Shown here one piece after another: positions 53,277 to 61,216 of a stretch of DNA of 64,000 bases. Under the pieces are notes generated by a model. That model was not told the origin of the DNA and searched no databases. It saw only the letters and a program-made list of their open reading frames with translations. The translations under genes were made by a program, and so were the position numbers. Numbering within the stretch: the first letter of the stretch is position 1; every line of letters starts with the position of its first letter. The stretch comes from JBAPRR01 sp049281195 (GTDB lineage Bacteria > Actinomycetota > Acidimicrobiia > Acidimicrobiales > CAVXTF01). The stretch is taken from positions 1 to 64,000 of the forward strand of contig JBAPRR010000428.1 of assembly GCA_049281195.1 (NCBI GenBank). The letters run 5' to 3'.

Positions 53277-56200
53277 GCGCGCTCCAACTGAAGTTCGGTT
53301 ACGACGTCCTCGATGCTCGTAAGGCGCGCGGCTGACTCGTCGTCGCCGCGGCTCGGCCTGATGTTCGCGCTGACCTCGACTACGCCCGGTAGGACGCCGG
53401 AGTCGCCGACCACCTCGATCTCGAGGGATGAGGCGCCGGAGCGGAGTCGGACACTCGAGCCGGAGGAGATCTCCCGCGAGGAGAGCTCGGACGGATTGAC
53501 CTTGGCAACCAATTTCTCGACCATCCCGGCCAGAAATTCGCTTTCGAGCATCTGCACACCGTGGTCGTAGAGACGCCTGGGAGAGACGAGCCTGAGCGAT
53601 CCGTCTGCACGTTCCGGCACCGATACCGGCATCGAAGATCCATCGCCGGCCTTCGCCTTCGCCAGCTGGATCATCGCCGGGCGCTTCTGGGCGCCGTTAC
53701 CTGCTGCGGTGGAACCTGCGTCGCTACCGGCCGCGTTTCCGGTTGACTCGGCGGATGAGTCAGCGGTTGGCTCGGTGGCTGAGTCAGCTGGTTCTGCGTT
53801 CTGAACCCTGGCAATGGGACCTTGCACCTCGACCGATTCGATGCCCGGAGTGGCCATCGGGTCGAACCGGGCGTCGGGAGCGGGAGCGGGAGCAGGACCG
53901 TGACCGGGAGCGTCCTCGCCCGATGCATCTGAGCCGCCGGCACCACCTCGACGCCCGATGACAACCTTGTGCGCCTTCAACGGGACCACCACACCGTCGC
54001 GGGCACCGGGAGCGTCGAGCAGATCGTGGGTCAGCCCGGCGTGAGATGACGCCAGCCTTTCGATCTCGTCCCAGATCTCGGCGATGGAAAAGAGTCCCAG
54101 ATCGGCACCCATTCGTGCCGCCAGCTCCGAAGCCACCATCCAGTCCGGCCAGCACAAGACGGGCGGGGTGAGCTTCTGACCGACCCTCAGGACCCGGCCT
54201 TCGATGTTGGTGGTCGTACCGGGGCGTTCGTGGTGCATGGCTGCCGGAAGAACCACGTGGGCGTGCTTTACGGACTGAGAATTAAGCCCGTCGACCGCGA
54301 TGACGAGATCGGCCGCCTCGAGAGCTGCCGAGGCAAGACCCAGATCGGGAAAGTCGCCGAGAGGATCGGCGCCAATCAGGATCACGGCCTTCATCGAACC
54401 GTCGGCCAGTCCCTGGAGTATCCCCGTCGTGTCGCGGCCACGCCCGGTCGGAAGGGCGGACCACCCGGAGCTCGAGGAGCTCGAGGAGCTCGAGGAGCTC
54501 GAGGAGCCTGAGGAACTCGAAGAGCTCGAGGAGCTCGAGGAGCCCGAAGAGACGAACCACTCCCGTCCGGCTTCGAGAGAAACGCGACCGGGCAGCACCC
54601 CGGGAGCGAGACCCATGTCGAGTGCACCCATCACGTTTCCGCGCCGGAGAGCAGGAAGGAAACGGGCTTCCGGGTACGCCTCGGCCAGCACCGCAGCTGC
54701 CTCGGCCACGACAGATTCGGACTCGGCCACCGATCCCCGCCCGACCACGATCACCAGGCCGGCACCGCCGCCCACTGCGCCACCGGCACCAACTGCGCCG
54801 AGCGCGGTTCGAACCGCGGACCACACACCGTCAGAAACTCCGTCAGGCGCCGGTCCCTGCGCTCCCCCCACCAACGCGCGAGCAATCGTCGCGGCCGCAC
54901 CAGGTGCGGTCGGCACCGTCGCCGCGGCGCTACGGCTCAGGTGCGTCGTGCGCGGAGACAGTTCGATGATCGGCAAGCCGGCTTCCTCCGCTGCGGCCCG
55001 CAGCCGGAGGAACAGGATGGGAAGCTCCTCGTACAGGTCGCCAGACAGGGTGATCAGGCACTTGGCATCGCACGCCTCGTCGATGGTGGCTCGAGGAAGA
55101 CCGAGCACCAGCTCTGCGGGCAGGCCGTCGCCGAGTTGAGCATCGACCGAATCGGTTCCGATGATCCCCTTGGCGAACTTCGCCCACGCATAGGCGTCTT
55201 CGTTGGTCAAACGCGCGCCGCCGATGACTCCGATCGATTCCGGGCCGGTGGCGCTTCTGATGGCCGACAACCGGTCAGAAGCGAATGACAGCGCCTCTGA
55301 CCACGACACCGTCTCCAGATCACCGGAGCCCGAGCCGGAGCCCGCGCCCGCTCCGGCGCCAGAGCCTGAACGGGACCCGGAAACGCGCCTGATCTTCGGC
55401 TCGGTCAGCCGGTTCGGAGAGTTGACCGCCTCGTAGCCGTAGCGGCCCTTGTCGCACAACCAACTCTGGTTGACCGGATCGGCGTCCATACCAAGAAGCC
55501 GGGTGACACGGTTCGATGACGACTGCACCGCAGCACGGCACCCGACTGAGCAGGTGGTGCAGGTCGACTCCACCTGGTCCAAGTCCCACGGGCGCGCGGT
55601 GAACCGGTATGGCGTCGACGTCAGCGCACCAACCGGGCAGATCTGAACCGTGTTGCCGCTGAACGGTGAGCTGAAGACGTGCCCCTCGGCTATCGAGACC
55701 TCGATCTCGTCACCGCGGCCCAAAAAGTCGATCATCGGCTCGCCGGCCACCTCGAGGGCGAAGCGCGTGCAGCGCCCGCACTGGATGCAGCGCTCCCGGT
55801 CGAGCAGAACGAGCGGTGAAAGAGCGATCGGCTTTGCGAAGTGGCGCTTCTCCTCCATGAACCGGCTCTCGCCCGGGCCGTACGCGAGCGTCTGGTCCTG
55901 GAGGGGACACTCGCCGCCCTTGTCGCACACCGGACAGTCGAGGGGGTGGTTGACCAGAAGGAACTCCAGAACGCCGTCCTGGGCCTTTTTCACCCGGTCG
56001 TTCGTCGTGTCCACGACCATGCCTTCGGCAACCGGCATGTAACAGGCGGGCTGCAGCGTCGCTCCGCGCGGACCGGTTATGTCGACCAGGCACATGCGGC
56101 ACATACCGACGGGCTTCATGCGGGGGTGGTAACAGAAGCGCGGGATGAAGACGCCGTTGTCTTCGGCCGCGGCGATGAGGAACTGTCCCGCCGGAACGGT

Positions 56201-56293
56201 CAGCTCGCGACCGTCGAGTGTTATCGACACCGTTGCGCCGGGCTCGGCCTTGGGGGCGATCCCGTGGTGAGAGGTAACGGTGGGATCAGCCAC
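53273..56293 (-). CDS. nuoG: NADH-quinone oxidoreductase subunit G with several low-complexity inserts
   Basis: A 1006-residue iron-sulphur subunit, longer than usual. The N-terminal [2Fe-2S] Cys are in FCYHPRMKPVGMCRMC; further Cys are in CPVCDKGGECPLQD, RERCIQCGRC and ICPVGAL; and a set CTTCSVGC with LCDKGRYGYE starts the molybdopterin-like domain. In-frame insertions interrupt this domain. They are a Ser/Gly/Ala run (about 305-325), a poly-Ser run (about 581-609), a Gly/Ala/Pro-rich piece (about 775-800) and an Ala/Ser/Thr/Asp-rich linker (about 820-860). GTG 56293 overlaps nuoF by eight bases. Confidence 0.93.
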   Translation of the reverse strand: MADPTVTSHHGIAPKAEPGATVSITLDGRELTVPAGQFLIAAAEDNGVFIPRFCYHPRMKPVGMCRMCLVDITGPRGATLQPACYMPVAEGMVVDTTNDRVKKAQDGVLEFLLVNHPLDCPVCDKGGECPLQDQTLAYGPGESRFMEEKRHFAKPIALSPLVLLDRERCIQCGRCTRFALEVAGEPMIDFLGRGDEIEVSIAEGHVFSSPFSGNTVQICPVGALTSTPYRFTARPWDLDQVESTCTTCSVGCRAAVQSSSNRVTRLLGMDADPVNQSWLCDKGRYGYEAVNSPNRLTEPKIRRVSGSRSGSGAGAGAGSGSGSGDLETVSWSEALSFASDRLSAIRSATGPESIGVIGGARLTNEDAYAWAKFAKGIIGTDSVDAQLGDGLPAELVLGLPRATIDEACDAKCLITLSGDLYEELPILFLRLRAAAEEAGLPIIELSPRTTHLSRSAAATVPTAPGAAATIARALVGGAQGPAPDGVSDGVWSAVRTALGAVGAGGAVGGGAGLVIVVGRGSVAESESVVAEAAAVLAEAYPEARFLPALRRGNVMGALDMGLAPGVLPGRVSLEAGREWFVSSGSSSSSSSSSSSGSSSSSSSSSSSSSGWSALPTGRGRDTTGILQGLADGSMKAVILIGADPLGDFPDLGLASAALEAADLVIAVDGLNSQSVKHAHVVLPAAMHHERPGTTTNIEGRVLRVGQKLTPPVLCWPDWMVASELAARMGADLGLFSIAEIWDEIERLASSHAGLTHDLLDAPGARDGVVVPLKAHKVVIGRRGGAGGSDASGEDAPGHGPAPAPAPDARFDPMATPGIESVEVQGPIARVQNAEPADSATEPTADSSAESTGNAAGSDAGSTAAGNGAQKRPAMIQLAKAKAGDGSSMPVSVPERADGSLRLVSPRRLYDHGVQMLESEFLAGMVEKLVAKVNPSELSSREISSGSSVRLRSGASSLEIEVVGDSGVLPGVVEVSANIRPSRGDDESAARLTSIEDVVTELQLERA
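54467..54551. repeat. 9-base poly-Ser repeat in nuoG
   Basis: The coding strand repeats TCCTCGAGC about nine times (with TCT, AGT and GGC variants), encoding Ser-only sequence with two Gly. GAGCTC and CTCGAG palindromes recur every nine bases. The opposite strand reads Glu-Glu-Leu repeats in one frame, which is a side effect of the repeat. Confidence 0.9.
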
Positions 56294-57590
56294 GGGTGCA
56301 CCCTCCGTGCTTCACGTGCTCGAGGAACTCGTCGCGGAACATCCTGATCCCCGACGCTATGGAAGACGGGATCGAAGGACCGAGCACACAGATCGTCGTC
56401 TGCTGTGGGGGCCAGTTGACTCCGGGGGAGAGGTTGTCGCACAGGTCCATCAGCAGATCGACGTCCATATCGCGTCCAGTTCCAGTTTCGATGCGGGCCA
56501 GGATGTTCTCCAGCCATCCGGCACCTTCACGGCACGGCGTGCACTGGCCGCACGACTCGCGGTGGAAGAAGCGCGTGATCCTCCATGCCGCCCGGACGAT
56601 GCAGGTCGAGTCGTCCATGGCCACGATCGAGCCCGATCCGAGCATCGATCCGGCCGCGCCGACCTCGTCCTGTCCCAACGGCAGGTCGAGCTGGTCCGGT
56701 CCGAACCACGGAGCCGACACGCCACCGGGAATGATGGCCTTGAGCGAACGGCCACCGGGGATGCCTCCACCGAGCGAGGGGTCGAAGATCAGGTCCCTGA
56801 AGGTCGTCTTCACCATCTCGATCTCGTATACGCCGGGATTCTCGACGTGGCCGGCCAGTGCGAACAACCGGGTGCCGCACGACCGGCCTTCACCGAGGGC
56901 GGCAAATGCGGCGCCACCGTTTTGAATGATCCACGGCAGGTTGGACATCGTCTCGACGTTGTTGACCACGGTCGGCTCGCCATACAACCCGATAGCGGCC
57001 GGAAAGTACGGCGGCTTGATCCGCGGAAATCCGCGCTTTCCTTCCAGACTCTCCAACAGCGCAGTCTCTTCTCCGCAGATGTAGGCACCGGCTCCAGGGT
57101 GCACGACCAGGTCGATGCTGAGCTCGGACCCGAAGATGTTCCGCCCCACCGCGCCGTATTCGTAGGCCTCGTTCAAAGCGGCCTGCATCCGCTCCAGCCC
57201 GAGTGCGAACTCACCGCGTATGTAGATGAATGCCTGCGCCGCTCCGATCGCGTACGAGCAGATGAGAACACCCTCGATGATCTGGTGTGGATCACGCTCG
57301 ATGAGGAGATGGTCCTTGAACGTCGCGGGCTCGCTCTCGTCTCCGTTTATGACGAGGTACGTGGTCGGGGCCTTGCGGAGCATCGACCATTTGCGCCCCG
57401 CGGGGAAACCGGCTCCTCCCCGTCCTAGAAGGCTCGCCGCGTCGACCTCGGCCGCGACCTCCTCGCGGGTCATGGTCAACGCCTTGCGCAGTCCTTCGTA
57501 ACCACCGGTCGCCAGGTATCTCGTGATCGTGTACGAGTCGTCGAAGCCCAGGCGCGATGTGACGATCTTCGGCGCTTCAGTGATCGTCAC
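56286..57590 (-). CDS. nuoF: NADH-quinone oxidoreductase subunit F
   Basis: A 434-residue subunit binding NADH, FMN and cluster N3. LLGRGGAGFPAGRKW (about 53-67) and GAGAYICGEETALLESLEG (about 164-182) are the NADH/FMN loops. The cluster ligands are in ESCGQCTPCREG and TICVLG. The start is GTG 57590, overlapping the nuoE stop by four bases. Confidence 0.96.
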   Translation of the reverse strand: MTITEAPKIVTSRLGFDDSYTITRYLATGGYEGLRKALTMTREEVAAEVDAASLLGRGGAGFPAGRKWSMLRKAPTTYLVINGDESEPATFKDHLLIERDPHQIIEGVLICSYAIGAAQAFIYIRGEFALGLERMQAALNEAYEYGAVGRNIFGSELSIDLVVHPGAGAYICGEETALLESLEGKRGFPRIKPPYFPAAIGLYGEPTVVNNVETMSNLPWIIQNGGAAFAALGEGRSCGTRLFALAGHVENPGVYEIEMVKTTFRDLIFDPSLGGGIPGGRSLKAIIPGGVSAPWFGPDQLDLPLGQDEVGAAGSMLGSGSIVAMDDSTCIVRAAWRITRFFHRESCGQCTPCREGAGWLENILARIETGTGRDMDVDLLMDLCDNLSPGVNWPPQQTTICVLGPSIPSSIASGIRMFRDEFLEHVKHGGCTRG

Positions 57591-58222
57591 GAGCCGCCCT
57601 TCTCCGCGCCCGCGTGCCCTGCACCCGCGTGTCCCGCTCCGGCGTGCCCTGCTCCGGCGTGCCCCGCTCCCGGCGTCACCTCGAGCCCACCCTTGCGCCT
57701 GACCCTGACCAACGTCCCGTGCTGCGGAACGTCATCGGCCAGGCGACCGGCGGCAAGGTCACCGGTCAACTTGTCGAAGTCGTCGTTGGTGACGTTTCCG
57801 AAGAAGCGGTGATTCACCTGCAGACACGGGGCTCTTCCGCAGTCCGCGATGCACTCCGCCTCTTCGAGTGTGAAATTCCCGTCCGCAGTCGTTCCGCCGG
57901 TACGCACACCGAGATGCTCTTCGGCGTGCTCCATCAACTCGTACGCTCCGCGCAGCATGCACGCGATGTTCGTGCAGATCGACACCAGGTACTTGCCAAC
58001 CGGCTCGACGTGGAGCATGTCGTAGAACGACGCGGTCCCCACGACCTCCGCCGGCGCGATGTCGAGCATGTCGGCTATCTCTTCCACGGCTTCTGGGGTG
58101 AGCCAGCCGTCCTGCTCCTGCGCCAGGTGGCAGATGGGGATGAGCGCGGAGCGCTTGTGCGGGTAGAGACCGATGATCTGCTTGGCCTGTTCGACTATCT
58201 CGTCAGAAAGGTGACCGCTCAA
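57587..58222 (-). CDS. nuoE: NADH-quinone oxidoreductase subunit E with His/Ala/Gly repeat tail
   Basis: A 211-residue thioredoxin-fold subunit carrying [2Fe-2S] cluster N1a. The four ligands are in ICTNIACML and EECIADC-type segment EAECIADCGRAP. Beyond the usual end (about residue 183) a tail of repeated GAGHA units gives four regularly spaced His. The start overlaps the nuoD stop (ATGA). Confidence 0.94.
   Translation of the reverse strand: MSGHLSDEIVEQAKQIIGLYPHKRSALIPICHLAQEQDGWLTPEAVEEIADMLDIAPAEVVGTASFYDMLHVEPVGKYLVSICTNIACMLRGAYELMEHAEEHLGVRTGGTTADGNFTLEEAECIADCGRAPCLQVNHRFFGNVTNDDFDKLTGDLAAGRLADDVPQHGTLVRVRRKGGLEVTPGAGHAGAGHAGAGHAGAGHAGAEKGGS
57607..57672. repeat. 15-base repeat in the nuoE C-terminus
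   Basis: On the coding strand, 15-base units (GCCGGAGCGGGACAC and variants) occur about four times and encode Gly-Ala-Gly-His-Ala. The repeat is in frame and ends next to the nuoE stop. Confidence 0.85.
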
Positions 58223-59652
58223 CGGTCCACCTCCCCCATCACAGGATCGACCGACGAGATGGTGGCTATCGCGTCCGCGATCAGACCCTTGTGCATCATG
58301 ACGGCCGCGCTCTGCAGGTTCACGAAAGATGGCGCACGGATGTGCATGCGGTAGGGCTTGGCGGAGCCGTCAGAGACCAGGTAGCAACCGAGCTCGCCCC
58401 GCGGCGACTCGATCGCGACATAGACCTCACCTTCTGGAACCTTGAATCCTTCGGTGAAGATCTTGAAGTGGTGGATCAATGCCTCCATCGACTGGTCGAT
58501 GCGTGCGCGTGGCGGCGGCGTGACCTTCTTGTCCTGGACGCGGTAGTCGCCTGCCGGCATCCGCTCGAGAGCCTGGCGGACGATCTTGATCGACTCGCGG
58601 ACCTCGTTGAAGCGACAGGCGTAGCGGTCGAAGTTGTCGCCGTAGGTCCCGACGATCACGTCGAAGTCGACCTGGTCGTAGGCGAGGTAAGGAATTGAGC
58701 GACGCAGGTCCCACGCCACACCGGTAGACCGCAGGATCGGTCCCGTAGCGGACAAGGCGAGAGCCTCTTCAGAAGTGATGGCTCCGACACCTTCCATGCG
58801 CTGGCGGAAGATCGGTTGACCTGTGATCAGCTCGTCGTACTCATCGAGGCGCGTCTCGACGTTGTCACAGATGACCTTGACGTCGTCTTCCCACCCGTCG
58901 GGCAGATCCGCGGCCGTTCCACCGGGACGGATGAAGTTGTGGTTCATCCGCAGACCGGTCGTCTTCTCGAAGAACGCCAAGATGAGCTCGCGTTCGCGGA
59001 ACCCGAAGATCATCATCGTGGTCGAGCCGAGGTCCATGCCGTTCGTGGCGAGCCACATCAGATGCGAGGACATCCGCTGCATCTCGGAAAGAAGCATCCG
59101 GATCCAGATCGCTCGCGGCGGCAGCTCGACTCCCAACAGTGCTTCTGTCGCCATCGAGAACACGAGCTCGTTGTTGAGCGGCGACAGGTAGTCCATGCGG
59201 GTGACGTTCGTGCACCCCTGGACATAGGTGAGCTCTTCGCCGGTCTTCTCCATACCGGTGTGGAGGTAGCCGATTATCGGTTTGGTGCGCAGCACCGTTT
59301 CGCCATCGAGCTCGATCATGAGACGCAGCACACCGTGGGTGGACGGGTGCTGCGGACCCATGTTGATGATCATCGTCTCGTCGTCTGTGACCTCGATGTC
59401 GACTTCCGCGTCGGAGCCGCGACCACCTTCGGGGAGGCGGAGCACCGCGCCGATCTCGCGCCGCAGCTCATCGGGCGGAGTCGCAGAACGCGGCGCTATC
59501 TCCTGGGAACCTTCGGCCGTCTCCGCGAGCAGGCGCTCGGCCCCGGCGTCCTCTGCATCAAGGGCCAGTTCGGCGGCAGTCTCCTCGGAGTCGTCGTCCA
59601 CGTCGGCATCCGCCTCGCCGGCGCCGTTGTCAATGTCAGAAGGCGTCGTCAT
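58219..59652 (-). CDS. nuoD: NADH-quinone oxidoreductase subunit D with acidic N-terminal extension
   Basis: A 477-residue subunit lining the quinone site. The family normally begins near INMGPQHPSTHGVLRLMIEL, which here starts at about residue 95. The first 90 residues are an acidic Asp/Glu/Ala-rich extension. RMDYLSPLNNE and the C-terminal VQSAAVMM-type end (FVNLQSAAVMMHKGLI) are present. ATG 59652 is the third of three ATGs in a tandem repeat between nuoC and nuoD. A start at the internal Met (about residue 93) would remove the extension but has no ribosome site that I could see. Confidence 0.93.
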   Translation of the reverse strand: MTTPSDIDNGAGEADADVDDDSEETAAELALDAEDAGAERLLAETAEGSQEIAPRSATPPDELRREIGAVLRLPEGGRGSDAEVDIEVTDDETMIINMGPQHPSTHGVLRLMIELDGETVLRTKPIIGYLHTGMEKTGEELTYVQGCTNVTRMDYLSPLNNELVFSMATEALLGVELPPRAIWIRMLLSEMQRMSSHLMWLATNGMDLGSTTMMIFGFRERELILAFFEKTTGLRMNHNFIRPGGTAADLPDGWEDDVKVICDNVETRLDEYDELITGQPIFRQRMEGVGAITSEEALALSATGPILRSTGVAWDLRRSIPYLAYDQVDFDVIVGTYGDNFDRYACRFNEVRESIKIVRQALERMPAGDYRVQDKKVTPPPRARIDQSMEALIHHFKIFTEGFKVPEGEVYVAIESPRGELGCYLVSDGSAKPYRMHIRAPSFVNLQSAAVMMHKGLIADAIATISSVDPVMGEVDR

Positions 59653-59686
59653 CGTGAACCCGCCGTCATCGTGAACCCGCCGTCAT
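59649..59686 (-). repeat. duplicated ATGA junction with two six-codon mini-ORFs between nuoC and nuoD
   Basis: On the minus strand the 17-base unit ATGACGGCGGGTTCACG occurs twice (starting 59686 and 59669), followed by ATGACGACG of nuoD (59652). nuoC ends CGA TGA overlapping the first ATG. Each unit encodes MTAGSR and ends CGA TGA, overlapping the next ATG. The result is nuoC stop, mini-ORF, mini-ORF, nuoD, all joined by ATGA. Confidence 0.9.
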
Positions 59687-60126
59687 CGTGGGCCCGGGGA
59701 TTCTTTGAATTGCACCGGAACCCGTCCGACGCTGTAGTCCTTGCGGAGCGGGAAGCCTTCCCAGTCCTCGGGCATCAGGATGCGGGTGAGATCCGGGTGA
59801 CCCTCGAAGGTGATCCCCATCATGTCGAAGGCCTCGCGCTCCATGGCCTCGACCCCGGGGTACAGATCCCACAGAGAGTCGAGTCTGCAATCGTTCTCCG
59901 GCACTTGGACGCGAACACGTGACTTCTTCCTCTGCGACACCGAAGTCATGACAACTTCGATCTCGAAGCGCTCTGCGTCGACGCCTTCAGGCAACGTACG
60001 GCCCGGATGCGTCAGATAGTCGACCGCGACGAGATCCGACAGGAGTTCGAATCCTTCGTCGCGCATCCGGCTGACCGCGTCGTGATACTCGCTTCGCGCA
60101 ACGAACCGAACGTCTACCGAACTCAC
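59683..60126 (-). CDS. nuoC: NADH-quinone oxidoreductase subunit C
   Basis: A short NuoC of 147 residues. The signature is in its second half: [20 protein letters not shown] followed by [13 protein letters not shown]. The N-terminal strand [20 protein letters not shown] begins almost at once, so it lacks the usual leader. GTG 60126 overlaps the nuoB stop (GTGA). Confidence 0.92.
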   Translation of the reverse strand: MSSVDVRFVARSEYHDAVSRMRDEGFELLSDLVAVDYLTHPGRTLPEGVDAERFEIEVVMTSVSQRKKSRVRVQVPENDCRLDSLWDLYPGVEAMEREAFDMMGITFEGHPDLTRILMPEDWEGFPLRKDYSVGRVPVQFKESPGPR

Positions 60127-60677
60127 TTGGGGGTGCCCAGCCGCACGGCGTCGGGAACCTCCGGGACCCAACCGGCCAACTCAGGTGTACCCGTGGCCTT
60201 CTCCGGCCTGCGGGTGATCTCGCCCGTACGGATCTTCTCGTGGAGGGTGAGGATGGCGTGAAGCAACGTCTCGGGGGCGGGAGGACAACCGGGCGCATAC
60301 ACGTCGACCGGCACGATCTGGTCGACGCCCTGGATGATGGCGTAGTTGTTGAACATGCCGCCGGTGGATGCGCATACGCCCATCGAGATGACCCACTTGG
60401 GCTCCATCATCTGGTCGTAGACCTGACGGAGAACGGGGGCCATCTTCTGAGAGACGCGCCCGGCGACGATCATCAGGTCCGCCTGGCGGGGAGAGGCCCT
60501 GAAGACCTCCATCCCGAAGCGGCTGATGTCGTAATCGGCGGTACCGACGGCCATCATCTCGATGGCGCAACAGGCCAGACCGAAGGTGGCCGGCCACACG
60601 CTGTTACGGCGCGCCCATTTGACCAGGTCTTCAAGCCTGCCGGTCAGAAAGTTGTGGTGGAGATCCTCGAGCCCCAC
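60123..60677 (-). CDS. nuoB: NADH-quinone oxidoreductase subunit B
   Basis: A 184-residue subunit carrying cluster N2, the last cluster before quinone. The tandem Cys pair is in [14 protein letters not shown], and the other ligands are in [14 protein letters not shown] and [10 protein letters not shown]. The start is GTG 60677, nine bases after nuoA, preceded by GGAG. Confidence 0.96.
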   Translation of the reverse strand: MGLEDLHHNFLTGRLEDLVKWARRNSVWPATFGLACCAIEMMAVGTADYDISRFGMEVFRASPRQADLMIVAGRVSQKMAPVLRQVYDQMMEPKWVISMGVCASTGGMFNNYAIIQGVDQIVPVDVYAPGCPPAPETLLHAILTLHEKIRTGEITRRPEKATGTPELAGWVPEVPDAVRLGTPK

Positions 60678-60686
60678 TTCCAGCTC

Positions 60687-61142
60687 CTAGGCGGCTTCTT
60701 CGGCTTCGGCCTCAGGCCCTACGCGCACCACGGTCGAGCGCGTCGTACGGGTCTGAGTCGAGCCGGCTGGACGGAGGCGCTTGACCGGTCCCCAGTTCAG
60801 GGCACCGTTGCTCACCAGATAAAGGAAGGAGATGAAGACGGCTCCCGCGAAGACCAGGATCTCGACGAAGCCGAACGAGTGAAGCTGCCGGTAGACGACG
60901 GCCCACGGGTAGAGGAAGACGATCTCGATGTCGAAGATGATGAAGATCATCGCTATGAGGTAGAAGCGGACTGGAAAACGCTCCGCCGGCTCGCGGTCGG
61001 GAACGATGCCGCACTCGTAAGGAGCCAGCTTCGCGTCGGTCGGCTTTCTCCTGGGACCCAGCGTCACCGAGGCCACCAGCGAGCCGGCCGCGAAAAGGAA
61101 GCCCAGCACGACCATTATGAAAACCGGCAGATAAGAGTCCAT
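60687..61142 (-). CDS. nuoA: NADH-quinone oxidoreductase subunit A
   Basis: A 151-residue three-helix subunit, first gene of the 14-gene nuo operon. LAPYECGIVPDREPAERFPV and FIIFDIEIVFLYPWAV are the family hallmarks. A C-terminal tail of Arg/Thr then Glu/Ala residues follows the third helix. ATG 61142 is chosen; TTG 61148 would add two residues. No ribosome site is visible, so the transcript may be leaderless. The divergent promoter gap to the next gene is only 71 bases. Confidence 0.94.
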   Translation of the reverse strand: MDSYLPVFIMVVLGFLFAAGSLVASVTLGPRRKPTDAKLAPYECGIVPDREPAERFPVRFYLIAMIFIIFDIEIVFLYPWAVVYRQLHSFGFVEILVFAGAVFISFLYLVSNGALNWGPVKRLRPAGSTQTRTTRSTVVRVGPEAEAEEAA

Positions 61143-61199
61143 GAGCAATTCGGTTCTACCACGGGTGCGTTACCGGGAGCACATTTACCGGCGTCCACC

Positions 61200-61216
61200 T
61201 AGCATCGGTTGTTGTG
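61200..61216 (+). promoter_or_regulatory. candidate leaderless promoter of the reductase gene
   Basis: TAGCAT (about 61200-61205) fits a TANNNT -10 element eight bases before GTG 61214, with no Shine-Dalgarno sequence. The short shared gap with nuoA suggests linked control of the two divergent units. Confidence 0.3.

Noticed and set aside
54300..55139. A plus-strand frame with Glu-Glu-Leu repeats that looks like a coiled coil
   Set aside because: It is the reverse reading of the poly-Ser repeat in nuoG, and the rest of the frame has no protein-like features.
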